DNA from: Microbacterium algeriense | GTDB taxonomy: Bacteria; Actinomycetota; Actinomycetes; Actinomycetales; Microbacteriaceae | Assembly (NCBI RefSeq): GCF_008868005.1 | Contig: NZ_WAAO01000003.1 | Coordinates: 496,001 to 560,000 of the forward strand | DNA length: 64,000 bases | Direction: 5' to 3' | In this document: one piece after another, positions 34,808-42,500 of the stretch | Layout: each line of letters starts with the position of its first letter | Position numbering within the stretch: the stretch's first letter is position 1 | Notes under the pieces: model-generated | Database searches by the model: none | The model's input: only the letters and a program-made list of their open reading frames with translations | Told to the model about the DNA's origin: nothing | Made by a program: the position numbers and the translations under genes

Positions 34808-35350
34808 CTACTCGGGCCAGATCTCCTTCTGCTCGTCCGGAACGGACTCTCCGAGCGGGACGACGAGGATCGAGCGATGCTGTCGATGCGCGAGCCGCGC
34901 GGCGACGGAGCCGGTGAAGAACTCCCTGATCGACTCGCCGATGCCGCGTTTGCGCGTGCCGACCACGATGAGCTGCGCGTCGAGCTTGTTGGCGAGCTGC
35001 TTGATGGCGAGCGCCGGGTCTCCGACCAGCTGTCGCGCCGTCCAGGTGACATCCGTCCCCGCGAGCATCTTCGCCGCCGCGGCCTCCACGGCCTCGAACT
35101 CGGCCGCCCCCGCGTCGAAGTTGATGTCGATGGGAGCGGAGTGCACGTAGCCGTCGGGGTCCTCGTAGGTGACGAACCGCGTCACGTCGACGTGCGCGAT
35201 CACGAGGGGCGCGCCGAGCAGTCGCGCGTAGCGCACGGCCTCGTGGATCACATGCGGGTCCTGATCCAGCTGCATGCCGACAATGACGGCCCGCTGCAGC
35301 GCCGCGTTCTGTGCGGCCTCTTCGGAGGGAGTGGAGGTGCTGTCGGTCAT
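34808..35350 (-). CDS. Universal stress protein (UspA family)
   Basis: 180 residues from ATG at 35350. Usp alpha/beta fold: AVIVGMQLDQDPHVIHEAVRYA, then IVVGTRKRGIGESIREFFTGSVAARLAHRQHRSILVVPLG. The ATP-binding G-x2-G-x9-G-S region is recognisable (GTRKRGIGE...TGSVA). The N-terminal part has a longer insertion than E. coli UspA. Role: stress or dormancy adaptation, inferred from the family. Confidence 0.88.
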   Translation of the reverse strand: MTDSTSTPSEEAAQNAALQRAVIVGMQLDQDPHVIHEAVRYARLLGAPLVIAHVDVTRFVTYEDPDGYVHSAPIDINFDAGAAEFEAVEAAAAKMLAGTDVTWTARQLVGDPALAIKQLANKLDAQLIVVGTRKRGIGESIREFFTGSVAARLAHRQHRSILVVPLGESVPDEQKEIWPE

Positions 35351-35501
35351 GAAGATCGTTCCCTTCACCAGCCTGGCGTCAGCCAGAGGGTCTTACCCGC
35401 GTGCTATTCTGAATGCTACTCTTACCGGCCTCGAGCCGGTGTCGTGAATAATGCCCCGGGCCTCATCCGCCCGCGGCTTGACTCGTGAGGGGGTCTCGCG
35501 C

Positions 35502-35687
35502 ATGGGCCGTGGCCGTCAGAAGGCGAAACACACCAAGATCGCCCGCGAACTCAAGGCGTACAGTCCGTCGGTGAACTACTCCGCGCTCGAGCGCGAGCTG
35601 GCTCACCCGACGGACGAAGACGCTTACGTCGACAAGTGGGCGGACGACTATGCCGACGAAGACGAGGACGAACTAGAGAAGGCCTGA
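35502..35687 (+). CDS. DUF3073 domain-containing small protein
   Basis: 61 residues starting MGRGRQKAKHTKIARELK at 35502, with GAGGGGG upstream. A basic N-terminus and acidic C-terminus (DDYADEDEDELEKA) are diagnostic of DUF3073, a conserved actinobacterial protein of unknown function. A strong terminator follows. The leader contains an ACCGGC/GCCGGT hairpin. Confidence 0.9.
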   Translation: MGRGRQKAKHTKIARELKAYSPSVNYSALERELAHPTDEDAYVDKWADDYADEDEDELEKA

Positions 35688-35700
35688 CAGCCGATCTGGA

Positions 35701-35731
35701 AGAAACACCCGCACGCTGTGCGGGTGTTTCT
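35701..35731 (+). terminator. Rho-independent terminator of the DUF3073 gene
   Basis: Perfect 14-bp stem AGAAACACCCGCAC / GTGCGGGTGTTTCT with a 3-nt loop, followed by T-rich sequence. One of the most canonical terminators in the window. Confidence 0.88.
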
Positions 35732-35915
35732 TCGTGTCTGCACGCGGTTTCCGTTCCGGCCGCGAGCGGAACGCAGGGCGCGCCGGCCCGCCCTGGCGAA
35801 TCGCGCCCCGGCGACGCACGCGCGCAGAGCGTCACCGCGCCAGGTCGTCGGAGCGCGAATGTCAGCGCTCTCCAGCATTCCAGAAGATCCCCCGATTTCG
35901 TGGTGCTCCAGCGCT
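35732..35915. other. Non-coding stretch between DUF3073 and the ABC binding-protein gene
   Basis: Part of a 336-bp gap. Apart from the terminator at its left and the operator at 35916-35929, I see no conserved element or convincing gene; short open frames here have no ribosome binding site or recognisable product. Confidence 0.5.
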
Positions 35916-35929
35916 TGTGAGCGCAAACA
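35916..35929. promoter_or_regulatory. Operator of the core-1 glycan regulon (transporter site)
   Basis: TGTGAGCGCAAACA differs by a single base from the complement of the site before the GH35 gene (TGTGAACGCAAACA). It is semi-palindromic (TGT-N2-GCGC-N2-ACA), as expected for a LacI-family regulator, and lies 94 bp upstream of the binding-protein start. Confidence 0.72.
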
Positions 35930-36023
35930 TTTTCTGATTTGATGTGCATGTGATCGACGACGCTCCGGCGTCAGCCCCCGCACCGGGCGGTCCGAAGAAC
36001 ATGACCTCAAAGAGGAGAACAGC

Positions 36024-37337
36024 ATGGCAATCACCCCTCGCTTCACCCGCACCGCCGCGATCGTCGCTGTCGGCGCGGTGTCGGCCTTCGGCCTCGCAGC
36101 CTGCTCGTCCGGCGACTCCGGTGGCGGCTCCGCCGACGGCGAGCCCGTCACGATCGAGTACCTGCACCGCCTCCCCGACGGCGAGGGCATGACGCCCACC
36201 TCCGAGATCGTCGCCCGCTGGAACGCCGATCACCCCGACATCCAGGTGAAGGCGACGAAGTTCGACGGCAAGTCGAGCGACATGATCCTGAAGCTCGAGA
36301 CCGACGTGAAGGCCGGCAACGGCCCGTGCCTCGCGCAGACGGGATACTCCGAGGTGCCGCAGCTGTTCGTCAAGGGGCTGCTGCAGGACGTGGCCGACGA
36401 AGCCACGAAGTACGAGGACGACTTCTCGGCCGGAGCGTTCAGCGCGATGAAGGTCGGCGACGCCATCGTGGGCCTCCCCCAGGACACCGGCCCCCTGGTG
36501 TACTTCTACAACGAGGCCGAATTCACGGCGCTCGGGCTCGACGCTCCGAAGACGCTCGACGATCTGACGGCCGACTCGGCCACGGCCACCGCGGCCGGCA
36601 AGTACGTCACCGCCTTCACGTCCGACGAGGCACAGAACTGGCTCGCCGGCCAGTCGGCAGCGGCCGGCGACACCTGGTTCAGCACCGCCGGCGACGAGTG
36701 GAAGGTCGACGCCCAGGGCGCGGGCTCCGAGCGCGTCGCCGCATTCTGGCAGGGGCTGCTCGACAGCAAGCAGACCCTGGCGACCGAGCGCTGGGGCGAG
36801 GGCTTCACCGCCGCACTGAACGACGGCAGCCTCATCGGCCACATCGGCGCCGCATGGGAGGCCGGCTTCCTCCTCGACTCGCTCGACGGCACTCCCGCCG
36901 AGGGCCAGTGGCGCGTCGCCCAGCTCCCCGACTTCGGAGCCGGCGCGATGAGCGGCCCCGACGGCGGCTCCGGCGTCTCGGTCATGAAGGGCTGCGAGCA
37001 CCCGGCGGAGGCCATGGAGTTCAACGACTGGTTCAACACGCAGGTCGACGACCTCGCGTCGCAGGGCCTCGTCGTCGCCGCGAAGGGCAGCGTCGAGACC
37101 CCGGAGAAGATGCTGCGCCAGTTCGGCGGACAGGACGTCCTCGCCGAGCTCGCCACCGCGACCGAGAACCTGAACCCGGACTTCCCGTACGCGCCCGGCT
37201 TCTCGACCCTCTCGAAGATGAACGAGACCGCCGCGGCCGCCGTGGCCGGCACGGCAAAGGTCGCGGACATCTTCACCACCGCGCAGGACACGGCCGTCGC
37301 GTCGCTGAAGGACCTCGGCCTCCCGGTCGCGGAGTGA
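36024..37337 (+). CDS. Sugar ABC transporter substrate-binding lipoprotein (glycan locus)
   Basis: 437 residues, ATG at 36024 after AGAGGAG. Lipobox GLAACSSG with Cys27, a Gly/Ser linker, then an extracellular solute-binding protein family 1 fold. It heads an importer operon with two permeases, 90 bp before the first. The operator shared with GH101 and GH35 genes suggests that it binds galacto-N-biose (Gal-beta-1,3-GalNAc) or a related O-glycan product; ligand identity is inference. Confidence 0.92.
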   Translation: MAITPRFTRTAAIVAVGAVSAFGLAACSSGDSGGGSADGEPVTIEYLHRLPDGEGMTPTSEIVARWNADHPDIQVKATKFDGKSSDMILKLETDVKAGNGPCLAQTGYSEVPQLFVKGLLQDVADEATKYEDDFSAGAFSAMKVGDAIVGLPQDTGPLVYFYNEAEFTALGLDAPKTLDDLTADSATATAAGKYVTAFTSDEAQNWLAGQSAAAGDTWFSTAGDEWKVDAQGAGSERVAAFWQGLLDSKQTLATERWGEGFTAALNDGSLIGHIGAAWEAGFLLDSLDGTPAEGQWRVAQLPDFGAGAMSGPDGGSGVSVMKGCEHPAEAMEFNDWFNTQVDDLASQGLVVAAKGSVETPEKMLRQFGGQDVLAELATATENLNPDFPYAPGFSTLSKMNETAAAAVAGTAKVADIFTTAQDTAVASLKDLGLPVAE

Positions 37338-37364
37338 GCGACCGAGAAGGCATCATCGGATGAT

Positions 37365-37404
37365 CGACGGCGGAGTGCACGCGCAATCGTGCACTCCGCC
37401 GTCG
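37365..37404 (+). promoter_or_regulatory. Intercistronic hairpin after the binding-protein gene
   Basis: CGACGGCGGAGTGCAC pairs perfectly with GTGCACTCCGCCGTCG (16-bp stem, 8-nt loop) between the binding protein and permease genes. Such hairpins often stabilise the upstream mRNA or attenuate transcription so that the binding protein is made in excess. The arm contains the GAGTGCAC core of repeat family B. Confidence 0.75.
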
Positions 37405-37427
37405 TCTCGAGATCGAGAGGCGACACC

Positions 37428-38402
37428 ATGGTCACAGTGACCGAGACGCGGACGACACCGGCTCCGGCACCCCGCACTCCCTCAGCCCCCGCGCGCCGAC
37501 GCGGCTTCGGCACACGACGCGAGGGCCTGACGGGCTGGCTGTTCATGACGCCGTTCGCCCTGCTGTTCCTCGTCGTCTTCCTGGTGCCGATCATCGTCTC
37601 CGTGCGGTCGGCGTTCTTCGCGCAGGTCCCCTCCGGTGGGGGGCTTTACGGGGGCGGCGAGCTGGTCGACACCTTCGTCGGCCTCGAGAACTTCGTCACG
37701 GCCGCGACGAATGGAGCCTTCTGGACCGGCATGGGTCGGGTCATCCTCTACGCCGCCCTGCAGATCCCGGTCATGATCATCGCCGCGCTCGCGCTCGCTC
37801 TGCTGCTGGACTCGTTCATCGTGCGTCGACCGACCCTGTTCCGGCTCTCCTTCTTCCTGCCGTACGCCGTGCCGGGGATCATCGCCGCGATGATGTGGCT
37901 CTATCTCTACACGCCGGAGGTGTCGCCCTTCCTCCCCTACCTCCCCGAGGGGACGGACTTCATGGCGCCGGGGACCATCCTGTTCTCGATGGCGAACATG
38001 ACCACGTGGACCTACACGGGCTACAACATGCTCATCTTCCTGTCGGCGCTGCAGGCCGTGCCGCGCGACCTGTACGAGGCGGCGCGCCTGGACGGAGCAT
38101 CCGGCTTCCAGATCGCGATGCGCATCAAGGTGCCGCTCGTGCGCGGTGCCGCTCTGCTCGCCGTGCTGCTGTCCATCATCGGCACGATCCAGCTGTTCAA
38201 CGAGCCCGTGGTCCTGCAGGCGGCGAACTCGTGGATGGGCAAGGACTTCACGCCCATGATGCTCACCTACAACACGATGATGGGCGAGCTCTCGCCCTCC
38301 GGCAGCGGCCCGGCGTCCGCCTACTCCCTGCTCATGGCTCTGATCGCGGGAGTGCTCGCGATCGTGTACGCGCTGCTGCAGCGCCGGAAGGGCGACGCAT
38401 GA
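37428..38402 (+). CDS. Sugar ABC transporter permease (MalF type, glycan locus)
   Basis: 324 residues from ATG at 37428, with GAGAGG upstream. A soluble N-terminus of about 40 residues precedes six helices; EAA loop YEAARLDGASGFQIAMRIKVP. Overlaps the next permease by 4 bp. Confidence 0.92.
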   Translation: MVTVTETRTTPAPAPRTPSAPARRRGFGTRREGLTGWLFMTPFALLFLVVFLVPIIVSVRSAFFAQVPSGGGLYGGGELVDTFVGLENFVTAATNGAFWTGMGRVILYAALQIPVMIIAALALALLLDSFIVRRPTLFRLSFFLPYAVPGIIAAMMWLYLYTPEVSPFLPYLPEGTDFMAPGTILFSMANMTTWTYTGYNMLIFLSALQAVPRDLYEAARLDGASGFQIAMRIKVPLVRGAALLAVLLSIIGTIQLFNEPVVLQAANSWMGKDFTPMMLTYNTMMGELSPSGSGPASAYSLLMALIAGVLAIVYALLQRRKGDA

Positions 38403-39322
38403 CCACCACGCGCCTCGTCACCACAGCCCCACCCGCATCCGTGCGTCGACCGCGACGCCCCCGCGATGCGGACGCTCCGCCGCCCTCGATCGCTCCGGGA
38501 CCAGCGGCTCGCGCGTTCGGCATCATCGCGCTCGTCGTCGCCACGCTGTATTTCCTGGTCCCGGTGTACTGGCTCATCGTCGCGGCGACGAAGAACAACG
38601 CCGACCTCACCTCGACCTTCGGCTTCTGGTTCGCGGACTGGAACCTCGACACCAACTACGACAGCCTGATGAGCTGGACGCAGGGGCTGTTCTGGCGGTG
38701 GGTCGGCAACTCGATGCTGTACTCCGTGAGCGCCGGCGTGATCGGCACCCTGTTCGCTGTCATGGCCGGCTATGCGATCGCGAAGTTCGCCTTTCCGGGC
38801 AAGCGCATCGCGGTGGGGGTGATCATGGCCGGACTCCTGCTCCCCGTCGCGCTGCTGACCGTGCCGCTGTACATCGAGTTCCACGCCCTCGGACTGACGA
38901 ACACGATCTGGGCGATCATCATCCCCTCGGCGGTGTCTCCGTTCGGTGTGTTCCTCGGCATGGTCTACGCGCAGTCGTCGGTGCCGACCGAACTGCTGGA
39001 AGCTGCCCGCATCGACGGAGCGGGGGAGGCGAGGATCTTCTTCACGATCGTGCTGCGGCTTCTCGGCCCGGCGATGGTGACGATCTTCCTGTTCATCTTC
39101 GTCGCGACGTGGAACAACTTCCTCCTCCCGCTGATGATGATCTCGAGTCAGGATCTGAAGCCCGTCACCCTCGGCCTCTACGGCATGGTGAGCTACTTCT
39201 CCCCGGACAAGGGCGCCGTCATGCTCGGAGCGCTGCTGGGCGTCATCCCCCTCGTCCTGCTCTTCTTCACTCTGCAGAAGTACTGGCGTTCCGGCCTCGC
39301 CGCCGGCGCCGTCAAGGGCTGA
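38399..39322 (+). CDS. Sugar ABC transporter permease (MalG type, glycan locus)
   Basis: 307 residues, ATG at 38399 overlapping the previous stop (ATGA). Six helices, EAA loop LEAARIDGAGEARIFFTIVLR. No ATPase gene follows; energy presumably comes from a shared MsiK-like ATPase. Confidence 0.92.
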   Translation: MTTTRLVTTAPPASVRRPRRPRDADAPPPSIAPGPAARAFGIIALVVATLYFLVPVYWLIVAATKNNADLTSTFGFWFADWNLDTNYDSLMSWTQGLFWRWVGNSMLYSVSAGVIGTLFAVMAGYAIAKFAFPGKRIAVGVIMAGLLLPVALLTVPLYIEFHALGLTNTIWAIIIPSAVSPFGVFLGMVYAQSSVPTELLEAARIDGAGEARIFFTIVLRLLGPAMVTIFLFIFVATWNNFLLPLMMISSQDLKPVTLGLYGMVSYFSPDKGAVMLGALLGVIPLVLLFFTLQKYWRSGLAAGAVKG

Positions 39323-39358
39323 CCTCCCCGCTCTCCCCACCCCCCACCCGCCCCACGT

Positions 39359-39388
39359 GTCCGCCCTCGGCCCCTGCCGAGGGCGGAC
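39359..39388 (+). terminator. Terminator of the glycan importer operon
   Basis: GTCCGCCCTCGG / CCGAGGGCGGAC, a perfect 12-bp stem with 6-nt loop, 36 bp after the permease stop and followed by TTCTGCGTT. Confidence 0.82.
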
Positions 39389-39430
39389 TTCTGCGTTGCA
39401 GGAGCCTCGCGATTCCCGCGCGCGGGCATG

Positions 39431-39511
39431 ACGAGTGCACGGGAAGCCCGCGAACGCACGGGACATCCACGTGGACAAGCCGTGCGCTCGACGAGAAGCC
39501 GTGCACTCGAC
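39431..39511. repeat. Family B intergenic repeat, copy 3
   Basis: Direct units CGAGTGCACGGG and GAACGCACGGG are followed by inverted CCGTGCGCTCGACG and CCGTGCACTCGACG. Lies between the importer terminator and the GH101 terminator in a convergent gap. Confidence 0.82.
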
Positions 39512-39533
39512 GGGGAGGGAGCGGCACACGAAA

Positions 39534-39560
39534 GGCCCGGAGGCGGGATGCCTCCGGGCC
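39534..39560 (-). terminator. Terminator of the GH101 gene
   Basis: GGCCCGGAGGC / GCCTCCGGGCC (11-bp stem, 5-nt loop) followed on the minus strand by TTTCGTG, 17 bp after the GH101 stop. Confidence 0.82.
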
Positions 39561-39577
39561 GTTCGTGCGCCAGCTGG

Positions 39578-42500
39578 TCAGCTCAGGCGACGTCTCCGCA
39601 GCCACAGGGTCAGGCCGAGGCCCATCGTGAGAAGCGCGGCGAGAGCCGCACCGGTCCAGATCGCGCCGTCGGCACCCGTCGTCGCGAGGCTTCCCCCGCT
39701 GCCGCCACTGCCGCTACCCGTCGCAGCCGTGACGGCGAGGTCGCCCCGAGCCAGCTCGACACCCTGGGCATCGGTCGCGACCAGCGCGTGCGCGCCGGCC
39801 GGGGTCGACGCCGGAATCGTGACGGTCGCCACCGCGGCGCCTTCTGCTGACACGGTCACCTCCCCGATCCGCACGGGCTCGGAGTGCAGCCACAGCTGCA
39901 CCAGCGCATCGGCCTCGAAGCCGCTCAGCTGCACGGTCACGCTCGATCCCGCGACGACAGAGCCGATGGAGGCCGTGACGGTCGCCTTCTTCCCCGGCTT
40001 CGCCTTCTTGACCTTCAACGGTGCGCTTGCGACTTCGGCGCCTGCCGCATCCCGCACGATGACCCTGTGCTTCCCGACCTCGGCGTTCGCGGGGATCAGC
40101 AGCCGCGTCGTCAACGCGCCCTCCGCATCGACCGTGGCATCCGTCAGTCTGGTGCCGTCGAGCCAGACCGACACCGTCGACCGCGGCGCGAAGCCCGTGA
40201 GCGCCATGCCCACCGTCTCTCCGGCACGCACCGTGTCGGTGTCGAGCCCGAGCTTCGGGTCGATCACCGGGTTGCACGCGCTCAGGTCATCCGCAGGACG
40301 GGTCGCCGGAGCGTGTCCGGCCCGCGGTGCGGAGGAGCCGTAGACGGCCATCTCGGCGACCGCGGCGAACTGTGTCCCCGAGATCGAAGAGAGCGCCGTC
40401 ACGCGGAGGTAGCGGGCCGTGGTCTCCGCGAAGTCCACGTCCTGCCACTCGGCCACGTTCTTCCACTCCCCCGAGGCCACGGGTGTGTACGCCTGTCCGT
40501 CCGTCGACACCGCGACCTCGTATCCCTTGATGGGCCCGTTCTGGTTCGCACCTCGGCGCAGGTACGAGATGCCGTCGACCTGCTCGGCAGCACCGAGGTC
40601 GAACGTCAGCACGTGCGGGTACGAGGTGGCCGCCGAGCTCCACCGGCTGTGCCAGAACGTGCCGGCGTTGCCGTCGAGCATGTTCGCGGCAGCGCCGTCT
40701 TCGCCCGAGGTCTCCTCCGAGCTCGCCGTCGCGGTGATCTGCGCGTTGGGGATGCGGGCCCGCGAAGACACCGACACCTCCTGCGTCGTCCCGACCGTGC
40801 GCACATCACAGTCAGCGAGGTACGTCGCCGCGATCCCGATGCCGACCGTCGTGCCTGCGGCGTCCGCGGGCGCCGTGATCAGCCAGGTGGTCTCCACGCT
40901 GTCGCCGGCCGCGACCTCGTCAAACAGGTTCGATGAGTCATCGGCGACCTCGACCACGTAGCCTTCGGGCACCTCGAGCTGCACGCCGATGTTGTCCACG
41001 GCGATCGACTCGCTGTTGGTGAAGGTCGTGGTGAAAGCGGTCTGCGTGCCGGGGCTGAGCACGGCGGCCTCGCCGGACACCGTCGCGCAGGGCGTTCCTC
41101 CTGGCGTCTCGCCGAGGTCGGTGACCGTGAAGTCGTCGAGCACGAAGTCCACGTCCGGACCACCCACCCGCTCGAGTCCCACCCAGGTGTAGTCGCCGCA
41201 TCCGACGATCACGTCCTGGGAGAACTCCGTCGTCTGCAGCGCCTGCGTGAGGCCGGTGCGACTGAGCGTGGTCGAGGTGACCTTCCCGCCCGCGACCGCG
41301 TCCGTGCCGGTGAGCCAGCGGTAGGCGCCGCTCGCGCCGACCTGGTAGTCGAATCCGATCCGATAGGTGTGCCCGGGCTGCAACGAGACGAGCGTCGGGT
41401 CGGTGCGGTAGACGACGCCGCTGTTCTCGGAGTGCGACATCAGCGAGTGCTCGCCGTTCAACGTCGTGTCGACGGCCATCCCGGCGAGGGCGCCGGCGTC
41501 ATACGGCTTCGCCGTGTTGCGCCAGTCGCTGCTCGTGTAGGGGTCGTGTCGACGGGAGATGCTCGTGCGCGGATCGTCGATGCCGTTGGCGTCGCCCTTC
41601 ACGAACGGCCCCCAGCCCGCCGCGTTGCCCTCGAAGTCGTTCGAGTACACCGTTCCTGCCGCGAACGGCGCCGTGGTGTCGGCGGAGACGCGGGCGTTGT
41701 CGATCCGCACCTTCGCCTCTCCGGCCGCCGCCGCGACGGACACGCTCACTTCGCCCGACGCGGGGGCGAGGAAGGACACCGCGCCGCGCTGGTAGTACTG
41801 CCCGGCCTTGGAGTCGGCGCGCATGTAGTTGTACGTCGGCGAGAGGTTCCACGTTCGGTCGACTACGCCGGCGCCGGTGTCGACCGCGACGGTGACGTCA
41901 CGCGTGGCGGTCGGATCGATCTGCACCTGCGCCGAGAACGCGTACCGCTGTCCCGGCGTGAGCCCGGTCACCGTCTGGGATATCGAGGAGGCGGAGGCTC
42001 CGAGGACGGCGATGTTGTCGCCCCGGGACTCGTTCTTCGCGGCGCCCACGTCGGTGCGCTCGAGCGTCACATCACCCTGCGGATGCCACACATCCAGCGA
42101 GCCTGCGTTGAAGCCGGGATCGTCGAGGCCCGCATCGTGGTATTCGACGGCCGCGCGCTGCGCTCCACCCTGCGGAACGACCACGTACGCGGTGCCCTGC
42201 TCGCCCTGGACGGTGAGCGTGCCGTTCACGGCGTCGACCGTGCCGACCTTCACTCGCCCCTGATCACCGAGCTCGAACACGTCGAAAGCCGTGTTCCCCT
42301 GGAACGCCGCCGTGAGGTCGAAGGTCTTCTCCCCACCGGACGCGCTGTAGAAGTACATCTTGTCCGCGTCGACGGGCGAGCCGGAGTCCTGATTCGACGC
42401 GAGCGACTGCCACGGGAGCAGGTAGGAGTCGCCGCGCAGCACGGTCGCGCCGTCCATCGTGACGACCCTGGTGTCGCCGTCGATGCGCACCGCCACGTCA

